Assembly (NCBI RefSeq): GCF_010093595.1 | Contig: NW_022985453.1 | Location: 954,897 to 1,018,896 of the forward strand | From: Mytilinidion resinicola | Taxonomy: Eukaryota > Ascomycota > Dothideomycetes > Mytilinidiales > Mytilinidiaceae | DNA: 64,000 nt | Direction: 5' to 3' | Shown here: piece by piece, positions 22,831 through 33,309 of the stretch | How the letters are laid out: each line of letters starts with the position of its first letter | Position numbering within the stretch: position 1 is the first letter of the stretch | Translations under genes and position numbers: made by a program | The notes under the pieces: generated by a model | The model's database searches: none | Told to the model about the DNA's origin: nothing | The model's input: the letters and a program-made list of their open reading frames with translations, nothing else

Positions 22831-24203
22831 CGTACTGTGAGCAAGTGCAATAGGATAGCTGGTTGTGCAAAGCTAAGGAGACAAGATGAAGCATATACAA
22901 GTTTTGGCTCAGGCCGACATAAAGTACTCGAATAGCGGTTCTCTCAAAAACTGTTTTGAGGCCCCCGGCAGGCTCGAGCTAAGCCTAAAAGAATAGACGT
23001 GGAAACTTATCCCAAGTAGAATCAGCCTAGTCAGCATCCTGCGTGAGAGAAAGATACTTCGGTTGCTCCCATCGCCTATCGGATAAGTTAATGACCGTTG
23101 CGCCTGAAACATATCGCGGCGCCTAAAACTTATCGGGAAGTTGCACGCTTGCGCACTTTGGACTCAAGGGGCATCGATATCTGTCGACCTACTTGATTCG
23201 TGGATGAGATGCTGGTTGCGAAGCGACCGCGTCTGAAAAGTCTCTGCAAGTCCTAGGGAGCGCTGTCCAAGACGGGAGACAGCTCAATGTGGCTTGGTGA
23301 AAAAGAAGGACTGAAGGAATAAAAGGGCATATACACCGAATCCATACCCAGGTTTCAACGTTCCTTTCAGCCTTTCAGACCAGAATCCGTCCAAACTTCT
23401 TGCTCTGGACAAAATCAGCCATTACTCAACGCGGCGATCCAAGCCATGCAGTCCCCAGCACAAATCTGTGACACCCAGCACAAATCTGTGATACAACGAC
23501 GGACGGAATGCTCCACGCTATAGTCTCAAGCCACTCCGCATCATCGGATTTCCGCAACAGACCCTCTTACACTTAACCTCGGCGTATTATTCGAGTCGAA
23601 GCGAGCGACCTACGATACAACTTGACTTGTACGACGCTGGCCATTGAGGCTAGAGAGGGACGGTTGAGATCCGGCATGATTTCGGACATCGATACTGGAT
23701 TTGGGGTTCGGTTGAGCGTTCTTTTTAGGCTGTCTTGCTTTATATGTACCTCGTTTGCTCTTCAATCTGTTTAATGTAGATAAATCTAGCGGAGAACCAT
23801 GTTTCAATGATTTTGGCCCCCACAGCCCCTGCTGGAAGCTCACACAAGGTCTTTTTTACGTCTGCCAAGGAGGCTAATAAGGCTTGCGCATATACGCGTA
23901 TTCGCAGGATGCAGCCTTTTTAGGTCAGCACCAGACTGCTTGCTGCTTACTCCAGCATTACTTGGTACAAAGGTATCTTCTCCCATTCCAATATCCAGGA
24001 ATACGACCTTGTGGACGCTGATACTGGCTCAAGACCTTCTCCGCCGCTCTGGAGGTTCCACGGATTCCACCCCTCAGCCCATCCAATCATGGGACAAAAA
24101 AGCCTTATCCTCCATACCCGTGCTCCCTGGCAAAACTCCTCCTGCCGAGATCCAAAACGGTCCGGCGCATTTCTTGAAATCTATTTCTGTCGTCGTGAGT
24201 TAC
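22831..24203. other. Intergenic, with a 20-bp duplicate
   Basis: No gene is supported in this 1.4 kb. Near 23456-23496 a 20-bp unit containing CAGCACAAATCTGTGA is duplicated in tandem. Small frames at 23610-23843 and 23940-24329 show nothing; the latter overlaps the end of the HET gene in antisense. Confidence 0.5.
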
Positions 24204-27200
24204 TCAATGAAGCACATACTTTTGCAAGTCTTTCAGCCCACCCTTCATCGCTTCCCCATACATGTAACCGTGGATGTAAACATCGCCCACGAAGCGATAC
24301 CGACCACGCGGGCCCTCCGGACGTATTAAGATCGGTGTACTGCACCCCAGCGGCACGACAACCACGTCACCGGCCGCCATGAAGCCAGATCCCATCCCCA
24401 TGCGACCATTTTCAGTAAGACAAAAGCATCGTCCCATCATTCGTGCGCCAAAGTGCTCTTGTAGGAACTGCCGACGAGCTTTCGGTTCGATATGGACCGG
24501 TTCTTGAGGGGCCACATAGCGTTGGATCTCTTCGTCAAGTGGCATTCGTGGAAGGCGTTCGCGCAACAGCGATGAGAAGACGTGGTAGCAGGCCGTCAGC
24601 CACTTTGGTGACTCCGCGAAGGCTTGAGGTACCTGGTCAAGACACAAGGTCCGGCAGAACGCTTCTTGATTTCCGAGGTTCCATCGTTCCTGACTTCCCA
24701 GAAGCAAAGCCCTCCAGTGTACGAATGCCATCAGGTAGTCGGCCAGTGTGCAAAGAGTTCCCACTGAGATGCCGTGCACACTAATGGTGTCGAGATATAC
24801 AGCAGAGATTTCGAGCTCTCTCCGTCTCTCATCCAAGAACTTGTACTTGGCATCGGTCTCGCCAGAGGCTGAGAAAGCGAAAGAACGTCCAAGGGATGCA
24901 GTTTCAGGGACATGAGACCAATCCGGGGCCCAGGAGGGTAGATTTGCGGAGCTAGTGTGGAGAGGGAAGTGAATAGATTCGCAGATGACATCTAGCCGTT
25001 CGGTCGAGTGGAGGAGGTGGTCGACAACGTTGATGTAAACCTCTTTGACTGAGAGGTTGTAGTCGACCGGAAATTCGTTGCGTATGTCCTCAGGCAGCAA
25101 GCCGAGTATTCCAAAGACCTTGTCTCGAGCATCCGCACTGAGCTTTCGCCTACAAGCACGCATAACCTCAAGCAAGGAGTCTTCCCCGAGGCTGGTCATA
25201 GAGCTGAAATCTGGTATGCTGCTGGGGCCTTGATACGCCAAAACCTGGGAGTATGTGAACTGATTCTGCGAGGATCTTTGGCCGTTGCCGTGGTTGTGGC
25301 TTCCCGGAAATGTAAGATCGAAGTTGGCTTTGTGGTCCCAAAAGACGTTTGATGCCACCCTGTAAACGTCCCAGTGTAACTTAGATGACCCGCAGTAAAC
25401 CCAGATCTCCTTTGCATTGAAGACTTCTTGGACCACCCAGAGCCGCCTCCAGTAGTCACGTTCAAATAACGCAATGACAGCAGGAAAACCAGGCCCATCC
25501 CTGCTTAGTTTTATCAGATCACTGACATAGTGCGATACCTGAGCATTGTTTGCCACGTCTTGCAGTAAATCAACGGCCACGTTGCTGTTGTCCGCTTCTG
25601 ACCCCAACCATATAGCCACGTGCGTTGCTTGGGTATAGATGCTCGTCATCAGCTGTACTTGTTGAGTTCGCTCATCGCGATTCTGCTGGTCGATGCAAAG
25701 GGCGTCTGCCCATACAAGCACGTCCTCTTTCTTTTCACGAAGAGCCTCTAACGCCCCATGTAGACTCATGGAGACAGGAACAATAGCGCCCTCGAGTATG
25801 AGTTTCCGCGTATCGTCTCTATTGTTCGGTTAGAAATCAAAATTCAGAGATGAAGACGGAGATATCTCTTACGCATCTCCCCAGGCGTAGGATATGGCAA
25901 CAAAATCGGGAGGATTCTCGATGGAAGCGTGAACTATTTCGCATTTGATCTTCGAGCTTCTGGCAGGTAGGATCCTGACTAATCTGAACTCCATTTCACG
26001 AAGCGGGGTATATTGGTAAGTCTTGATGCCGAGAACGCCAGAAGACACTGACGGCGATGGCGGCGGAGGCCGTGACATCGATCCATTGCGAGACCAAGAG
26101 CGCTCGTCTGATGTAGGTTGGGATGAAATTGATCTAGAGTCGTCTGGCCGAACCGTATCCGGGGGAGTGTGGAGGCTACCGGAGAACGGGAATGGCACCT
26201 GAAGACTCACCGGTCGATAGCCTTTCGCGAGCCCTATGCTTGGGTTTGCCTGAGGAAGAGTTGCCGGAAAGCTTTTACGGCGATCATCTGAAGGAGGGGA
26301 GGCTATTTGGTCGATATTAGACGGCTTGTTCAGTGGAAGGCTCGAAGAGTTTACGTCAACAACGGGCAACGGCGATGAGCCACGAGCCTCGAACATCGTT
26401 TGGCGGCGGACACGGTTGATAGGCGATGGAATCCGTGGCCCCGAAACCCTAGGATTACCCCGGACAGGGAGTGGAGGTGATGGCATTCGTGGGCTTGAAA
26501 GAAGCGGCGGCACAGGTAGTGGTGGGATCTCCTGTTCTTCGGTGGTCTTCGATGGAAGACGGTAATGAGGACGCGGAGGCGACGTGCGCTGTGGGCTTGA
26601 TGGCGAATCCGGAGGGTTGCCATAGTAAAACCCATCATCTTCGGACGATGTTGCTTGTGCGTCCTGGTTGGACTGCCGATTATTGACAACTGGAGGTGAA
26701 GGATGCGGTACTCCTTTGTGATACGGTCGAGATGGCGTTGAACCACGAGATCTCCCGGGCTCCACAGATTCGAATTCGTCATGATCAGTCATGTGATGAT
26801 GAATGGGGATGCCCGATGGGTCAATAATTACTGGCACAGGGCTTGGAGGAAATGAGCGGCGAGGAACCGAAACCGGGCCTTTATCTTCAGGTCCAGCTAT
26901 GTCTGGCATTGGCAAGGGCCGAGGAATTATGTATAAATTTGGTCGTGAAGAAGGCGGCTGATATAGAGAGCTGAGTAGAGGAGGTAAAGGAACTTGGCTG
27001 CGTGATGCACGATCTAATTGCGGCGGCGAGGGGACTTGCCTCCTCGATATTCGCCGGGTTCGCTCATTGATCCTATCGTGCCGTGTTGTAGCCTCATCCT
27101 CAGAGTGGTACTCACGCGATCGACCTTGCCTTCGCTCAGGGCTCCTTGAAGGACGGTGTTTTGCTGAGCGCTGTCGTCGTGGTCTGGAAGCGTCATCACC

Positions 27201-27296
27201 CGGCTTGAGATGGACGTCGTCAGCCTCGTCCCTGGATGGCACGCTAGGCGACGAGGAGCTCTGAGGATGTTTCAGTTTGTGATACCATGTAGACAT
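24204..27296 (-). CDS. HET-domain (heterokaryon incompatibility) protein
   Basis: Two exons, 27296-25873 and 25818-24204, give 1012 residues. The 54-nt intron has a GTAAGA donor, a CTAAC branch site and a TAG acceptor; it splits the HET core between YAWGDA and DDTRKLILEG. The first ~420 residues are Ser/Pro/Arg-rich and probably disordered, with SR-like basic repeats near the start. The HET domain begins near residue 430: FVAISYAWGD, then VWADALCIDQQNRDERTQQV, VAIWLGSEAD and YWRRLWVVQEVF. These are the classic HET blocks. The C-terminal ~350 residues include KVFGILGLLPEDIR, PSWAPDWSHVP and GDVVVVPLGCSTPILIRPE, typical of the family. HET proteins trigger or regulate cell death after fusion of unlike hyphae; which partner this one senses cannot be seen. 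The long disordered N-terminus is unusual, as HET domains often sit close to the N-terminus. Confidence 0.9.
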
Positions 27297-27816
27297 TGTT
27301 AGAGAGTCTGTGAGCGGGATATGGTCTAGTCAGCGGGATCGCGATTTTGTTGGCCCTAACAATCCTGTGCAAGCCAAATGTGTATTTGTTATTCTATTGG
27401 AGAGGGGGAAAAAAGGGCTAAATAAAAGAGGAAAGTACATCTGAAATTCGCGATAACTCTGATGTGTTCATCCAAGGTGTTGTTGGGATCATCTCGAAAG
27501 GCGTTGCCTGCGGGGTTATCGAGTCTTCGTCCTGGTGTGGCGGCTGAGAGGCCGCACCTTGGCAATCCAAAAAGCAAGTACTTATTTCGAAGCAGCTAAG
27601 ATAATAGCGAAGATATCTAGGAATTAAGGGATATATAATTAGTAGTCCCCTTTCTATAAGGTTTTAAGTAATGTAAGTAAATATATATATTGTTAAAGTT
27701 TCTAATGCATGCATGCATAGGAAACTGTGCACGAGGTGGTAGTGTGCAGGAGCCCGTCGCTACAAGATTCTATTCTCATTGCCGTCGGCTGTGTGGCTAA
27801 GAGCCAGTTCGGCTAC
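27297..27816. other. AT-rich flank of the HET gene, no gene seen
   Basis: Upstream region of the HET gene, passing into AT-rich DNA with ATATATAT and a GCATGCATGCAT run at about 27704-27718. This composition differs from the gene-bearing flanks and fits old repeat DNA. Confidence 0.5.
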
Positions 27817-28957
27817 CTCATACGGTACCGCACCTCGGAGCGTGTAAGCTGAATTTAGTTTAGTGTTGCATAACTTTCAATTGTACGCTACCGCCGCAAA
27901 TCCTGTTTGGTTACCCATTGTATCTCAGCAGCGGGTCAGCCTTATCTCAGGAACCTCAGCCGCCCCTTGAGGAATTTGAGGCGTGCACAACTTTACCCCC
28001 TACACCGCCCTCACCCCCCTGCCACCTACCCCCCTGCACACCCTAAATTCCTCTGCGGAGCGTCTGAGGACATTTGGGCACGGGCTTGTTGTAAGCTGGT
28101 TTTTTTTCAACAGGTCAGCTTTCTTCAGTGGACGAGAATATGGTATTCTTAACCAGCCACGCTCTTGGTTGTCGATGCAATAGAATATTCAGGTACTCTT
28201 ATACTTAATTTATATCTTTATACCCTACTACCTAGAGTATTAGGGGGCGAACTACAGCGCCAAAAAAAGTGTGTTCATTTTTGTAACTGGTTCACGCGCC
28301 ATTTCGATCTGCTTTTAAGATGGAATTTCACCACTACAGCTTACCTTACCCTAAGAACCTAGGAGCTAGATCTTAAAGGTGTAAGGAAGCAGCTCCCAAA
28401 GTTTTAGAATAAGGCAAGCTGTGGTGGTGGAATGCGACCGCAAAAGGTCCTAGATGGTCGCCCTTATTAACCGCGCCCAAAAGTCCTCAGACCCTCTACG
28501 AGGAATTGGCCTGCCCGTCACGTGAACCGCCTTTTTGGCAGAATTCTCTGCACAACGTGCACAACGTGCACAACGCCCAACACCAACCACACGCACTCAG
28601 GCAGGGCAATATCCTCGTAGAGGGTCTGAGGCACCTGAGATAAGGTCAGCCCTAAGATATAGTAGTGCCAAGCGTATATAAGGTTGCATAGAACTTTCCT
28701 ATCTACGCTTGTAAAATTCTCATTTGCAGATTGGTAGAATCTTAGAACCGCAGCGTATATGGGACCGTATATTGTCCCCCCATAATATAAATAAGAAACC
28801 TAAAGAGACAGATAGATTGCAAGAGGTGGAAGAGGCTATATTTACATTTTTAGAAGTTTTAATTTTTGAAGTTTTGCTAACTAATTATTAAGTTGACGCT
28901 GAGTGCACGATGGCAATACACGCTCGAGATACGCTCTGAGGTACCGTACCGTACGAG
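27817..28957. mobile_element. AT-rich element bounded by imperfect 29-bp inverted repeats
   Basis: 27817-27845 (CTCATACGGTACCGCACCTC...) matches the reverse complement of 28929-28957 at 24 of 29 positions. Between them the DNA is AT-rich with no coding potential, and it holds a second, inner inverted repeat set. 27937-27975 resembles the reverse complement of 28612-28650 around CTTATCTCAGG and CCTCAG, and a perfect 20-bp pair lies at 28485-28504 / 28612-28631. This nested arrangement fits decayed DNA-transposon or MITE insertions. No transposase is visible and no target-site duplication is certain. Confidence 0.5.
28484..28632. mobile_element. MITE-like 150-bp inverted-repeat element
   Basis: CCTCAGACCCTCTACGAGGA at 28485-28504 is perfectly repeated in inverted orientation at 28612-28631. 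The similarity extends inwards (ATTG.CCTGCC against GGCAGGGCAAT). The centre holds three tandem copies of a GTGCACAAC-like unit at about 28556-28576. It is non-coding and about the size of a small MITE. Confidence 0.6.
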
Positions 28958-29087
28958 GGGGCAACCTGAGCGGGCTGCTCGCCCTCCCTGTCAGTTTCAG
29001 GGGCATTATAGTAATATCCTAGGAAAATAGTGCGGGTACAACTATAATGCCCCCCAAAACTGACAGGGAGGGCGCTCAGGTTACCTC
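28958..29087. repeat. Long hairpin with ~48-bp arms
   Basis: The left arm 28958-29013 (GGGGCAACCTGAGCG, then GCCCTCCCTGTCAGTTT, GGGGCATTATAGT) pairs with the right arm 29040-29087 (ACTATAATGCCCC, AACTGACAGGGAGGGC, CGCTCAGGTTACC). The left arm has an extra 8 nt (GGCTGCTC) and a few mismatches. The loop is about 26 nt. It abuts the right end of the 27.8-28.96 kb inverted-repeat element. It is probably a small MITE or foldback element. Confidence 0.65.
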
Positions 29088-29670
29088 CTTGTATGTAAGA
29101 TAAGGCGCACTTCTTTGGACATCGAGAGTTTACAGCTCCAAAACACCGCGAGCTTGGTTTCGCATATCGGCCTCTCAATCGCCAGCCTCTTCGTCACTAT
29201 AACCCTTTCATTTGAGCATATTCGCACCCTTGAACACGATCATCCCATCTCAGTCTTCGCGCGGAACGGCTCGGCCGTAAGCTATTCACGCTAAAATGCG
29301 AATGTACCGCGATCCGCACAACCGGCGACCGCGGAAACAATGATACACTGCGTTCGTAATGTGCTTATGCTTCTTGAGTGCGTAAAATGGTGGCTGTGAA
29401 AATAGGCGGGGTGATCGAAGCCGGTTGGTTTCGGGCGTAGGACTTTTACGCACGAAGACATCGTAGGTGAAGTAATGTAAGACTTCTTGCAAGTTTCCTG
29501 ACTTCATCATCACCGTCATCAAAAAAAACACCTCAATCGCATCAATACCCTAAAGCCGAGTTGTTTCGCATCATCACTGCTTCCCATATTTTCATCTACA
29601 TCACCTTTACTCTTTACTCCATCATCGGTCTTAGAAAACCTCCTAATCCATTCTCATAAATCCTCCCAAT
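29088..29670. promoter_or_regulatory. Upstream region of the secreted DUF3237-like gene
   Basis: About 580 bp, ending in a pyrimidine-rich leader (CTTTACTCTTTACTCCATC) before the ATG at 29671. No other feature found. Confidence 0.4.
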
Positions 29671-30235
29671 ATGCGTCGTTCAACCATCATCGGTATGCTG
29701 GCCGGCCTATTCACCCTCTCAGCCGCCTTACCTACCACGACGTCAAGCACAAGCGCAATCGCGACTCCCATTCCGACTCAGACGCTCACAGCCGAGATCC
29801 TTCTCGGCTCTGCCCTTCGCCCAATCCCCGTTCCAGGCGGAGCACGCCTCAGTATGTGCCCTTACATATCCCCCACCGCCTTCTGCATCTAACAGCTTCC
29901 TAGTCGAACCCATAACTGGGGGCACAGTCAACGGCGTCATCAACGGCACTATCAGCGGTGGCTTCGCGTCGCCCATTCTCACCTCCAACGGCACGATCCA
30001 TCAAGTCAGTATCTATGTCTACGGCCTGACATCCACCAACCAGTCCTTCTTCGTGCGCGAGACAGGCGTCGGGCCAAAGACGGGCCAAGTCACAAGACTG
30101 GAGATCGAGGCTGGCGGCCACGGACCTGGAGATGAGGTGGATTTGTACGACACGTTTATTCTAGCGAGAGTGGAGCCGAATAAGGCGGAGACCGCAGTGA
30201 GCGTGCAGGGGTATGCGGTGCCGCAGCCGGTGTAA
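29671..30235 (+). CDS. Small secreted protein, DUF3237-like
   Basis: Exons 29671-29851 and 29904-30235 give 170 residues. The 52-nt intron has a GTATGT donor, a CTAAC branch and a TAG acceptor, and joins GGARL to IEPITGGTVNG. The N-terminus MRRSTIIGMLAGLFTLSAALP is a signal peptide. After a Thr/Ser-rich spacer the mature part has VPGGARLIEPITGGT, NGTISGGFASPIL, VYGLTSTNQSFFVRETG and GQVTRLEIEAGG. This is the pattern of DUF3237-type beta-barrel proteins (Gly-Arg/Leu-PITGG, NGTI..GGA). NGT and NQS sites could be N-glycosylated. There are few cysteines, unlike typical small effectors. The biochemical role is unknown. Confidence 0.75.
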
Positions 30236-31087
30236 ATGAGTGACAATCCTTCTTTGGGAACTTTCGAGGCGTTCGCGATTGGGGTGCTGGGATGAGGAAG
30301 GTTCTGCTATCACCGCGGATGGAATTTGACTGGCCATGTTAACAGTGCGTAAAACTCATAGTTCTTCTGGGGTATCGGGAAAGGCTCTGTTTTCTTCTTT
30401 GTTATTTTCTATATCGCTACAAGAATGGGAAATAAATGCCGTCGACGCTTGCATTGGTGGTGACTAGAAAAACACGAAGTCCTTCGTACTTCCCCGCTGC
30501 TAAATACATCTACATCAATTTCGAACGTTCCACCCTTGCGCCACCAGGGTGCGGAATTTTGGCGGGCTAAAGCTTGATGGAGAAAGATCGGTGGTATTAT
30601 TCCTTTTCAATTTCGGTATGGGAATCGCGGGTGGCCAAGCCGCGAGAAGACGACAGCGTTTCAGCGACGTCTTTGGTCCACAGGCTACTGGCTTCATGCC
30701 CATGGGAAATACGATATTTATGCTGGAAAAAAGGGTGCTGCGGCTTTCGAGAACGTCGATGGCTACTGCCGTCCCGGATTCATGTACGACTGAACCAAGA
30801 GAGATTAATAACCAGACCCCCTCAAAAGGTATGAGACAAATACAATGACGAAGCTGACAAGATTCAGGTGTTGTAAACAATAGGCTATCTTAAACGATGA
30901 AGACGTCTAAACTAAAGCTCGATCAAGAAGTTTAAAATACCGGCATTAAGGCTTTAAATGGCCTCTGCTATTACTATAAAATCTGCATAGTCATCTAGTC
31001 TCGTCAAAATTATGGACTGTGACCAACGAGGTTCTTCTATAATCAGCTTTCCACCGTCTTAATCTCCCTACTCGCCAATTCCATCCC
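30236..31087. other. Intergenic, no gene seen
   Basis: About 850 bp. Opposed short frames at 30515-30880 (minus) and 30549-30848 (plus) overlap and lack features; I do not support either. Confidence 0.5.
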
Positions 31088-32194
31088 TCATCCCTCAACA
31101 CCAACCCTCTCCTTCCCTCCAAACTTCTCCTCCAACTCCAACAACCTCTTCACTATATCCCCAACCGACTCTTCAAGCTCCGAAACGTTATCCCCAACAC
31201 CTCATTCCCCTCCCGCGCCTCCATCCTCACCGCCACAGCACCCCTATCCTTCCCCGTATCAACCTGCATTCTCCCCTCCAGCCCATTCACCTCCCCTCCG
31301 CCCCCTCCCTCCCCGCCAGCCTCCCCATCGCCTCCACAACCGCCGTCGCCAACAGCGCCATCCCCCCAACCAAAGCCCTCCTACCCCTCACCCGCGGCTC
31401 CGTCAACGCCCTCACATGCGCCGTCGCCAAATTCCGCACATCGACATACGACGGAAACAGAACCCCATGCGTACCCGGCACCTCCGCAAACGTCCCGTCA
31501 GACAAGCTGTAAACCTGCGCTGTCGACACATTCAGCCCCGCCATGCTCGCCACCGCCTAGATCGGCGGGCCGAGGATCGCGCTCTTTAAGGCAGCAGCAC
31601 CGTGACGCTGTACGGCGGCTGCGCGGCGCGCACGTACGCCCACAGCGCGCGCGCTCGGCTTCCTTTGTGCTGCTGGCGTACGCGAGCATGATGTTTGCTG
31701 AGGCGCGCGCAGTGGCGGACGTGAGGGGCGTCCCGAAGGCGTTGGTGAAGATGATGTTGAGGAGCTCGGCGCGGGAGCCCGTGGTGGCGGCGAGGATGGA
31801 GCCGGTGACAGCGATGGAGCGGAGGAGGGCGAGGATGCCGTTGACGGAGGGCTGTAGCCAGGCGGTGCCGAAGTCGGCGGTCGGGGAGGAGGTCCAGGGG
31901 ATGGCGACGTGGATGACCTAGGGATGGGATAGTGTGGGAAGGGGGGNNNNNNNNNNGACGCACGTGGTCGTATTGGCGTGCCTTGAAGATTTTGTCGAGG
32001 ACGTCTTGCTGGGTGTAGTCTTCGACTATGGCGATGGAGAGCTTTTCTTGCCATTCAGGGTGGGTGTTGAGGATGGCGTCGCCGGCAGTGGGACGACGGA
32101 CGCAGCCGGTCACTGTGTGGCCGGAGGCTATCAATTCATTGATAATGTGGGAGGCGACGAAGGAGTTCGCGCCGGTGACGAGAGTATGTGGCAT
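31088..32194 (-). pseudogene. NAD(P)-dependent reductase (Gre2/DFR-like), broken; spans assembly gap
   Basis: The start MPHTLVTGANSFVASHI at 32194 has the Rossmann motif of extended SDR reductases of the Gre2/dihydroflavonol-reductase type. Exon 1 ends at ...YDH with a GTGCGT donor; the intron contains the 10-N gap (31947-31956) and ends at CCCTAG, joining to VIHVAIPWTSSPTADFG. Downstream the frame breaks repeatedly. There are two extra bases in a GCGCGCGC run after KEAERA, a second shift at CTGCCTTAAAG after SVTVLLP, a TAG at 31559-31557 after SAILGPPI, and a shift near TTTCGGAGC before LEESVGDIVKRLLELEEK. Protein-like sequence continues across every break, up to TGA at 31090-31088. The catalytic block reads YASSTKEAER, so Lys lies five residues after Tyr instead of four. 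It is either a pseudogene or a poorly assembled GC-rich stretch next to the gap. Confidence 0.75.
31947..31956. other. Assembly gap (10 N)
   Basis: Ten unknown bases inside the predicted first intron of the reductase gene. The true length of missing sequence is unknown. Confidence 0.99.
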
Positions 32195-33309
32195 CTTGAA
32201 AGGATATGGTATCGTAGGAAGCGGAGGTAGTGAGGTATGATGTAGTAATATTTACGTTCCTTGGCTTCTTCTACTTAAGTATATGTACTCTCAAACATAT
32301 CTTCAGAGTATGCATTCGAGCTAAAATACCTTGTGTACGTCCGGGGGCTGAGGAAGATTAGTAACTTCGAGGTTCAGAAATCAGCTGCAAGCCCCATCCG
32401 AGCTTCGTCCAATGGTAGTCGGACACTTAACGTTCCTGATTGCGTACGTTCGGTCCAACTGATTAATGTACTCAATGGTAGCCGCTTGAAAGTCTCGCGG
32501 AGATAACGCTAGTGACCGCTCGTGTGCGTTTGCAATAGAGATAGTTGACTTCTCTTGATCGATCCTCGGTTGATGAATGGGCTAATATCAGCCAGATGCG
32601 CTAGACCGCTTTAACGTTGAAGATATATCGTCTATGAAGGCATGAGTTCCCAGTACTAGCTAGATTAGTTCTCTTTTAAGCAGGATTCCCTATACGTTAA
32701 GCTCAGGCCTGCTACTCCTAAGAGCCCGAGACATCTGCGTTACAGGGTTTCTTTGGAGGAACTCCGCCGCTACACTCTTTCGGATTTTCGCGAGAAACGC
32801 TTGCTTTGGATTCACCTTGACTCGTCTTAGAGGTAAATACGGACGGACAAAATCATACGGGATGGTTGCTTGATGATTGGTAAAGATCTGAAAAAGGATC
32901 AAGATCGAATCACGTTGTTGCTTCTTCTGCTGAATTTGGTAATGGTTTGAAATAGAATTAGGCTCAAGGAAAGTCGTTACCGCCTCTGCTGAATTCAGTA
33001 ATGATTTGAATTTAAAAGAATGCCTTTGAAAGAACGTGAAAGCGCTAACGAAAGATCGACTAGTCCAAGAACATCGACGACAGTATCACACAGCGCAACA
33101 TAATGAAAACAAACCCCTCGTACACGAGACAAAAATAATGAAGGCAGAAAACAAAAGAAACTTCCCATCAAAGAATCTCCAACCACGGTCCATTCGAACT
33201 TTTCGTCAGTAGGTGCAGCGGTTGCTTGTTGACCAATTGCCCACGTCTGCTGCACCCGCTCGAGCATCGCATACCACCCATATATACACACACTAGCCGC
33301 CTGAATTAC
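32195..33309. other. Intergenic, no gene seen
   Basis: About 1.1 kb between the broken reductase and the P450 gene. Two near copies of a CTGCTGAATT(T/C)GGTAATG string occur at about 32929 and 32986. No gene supported. Confidence 0.5.
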
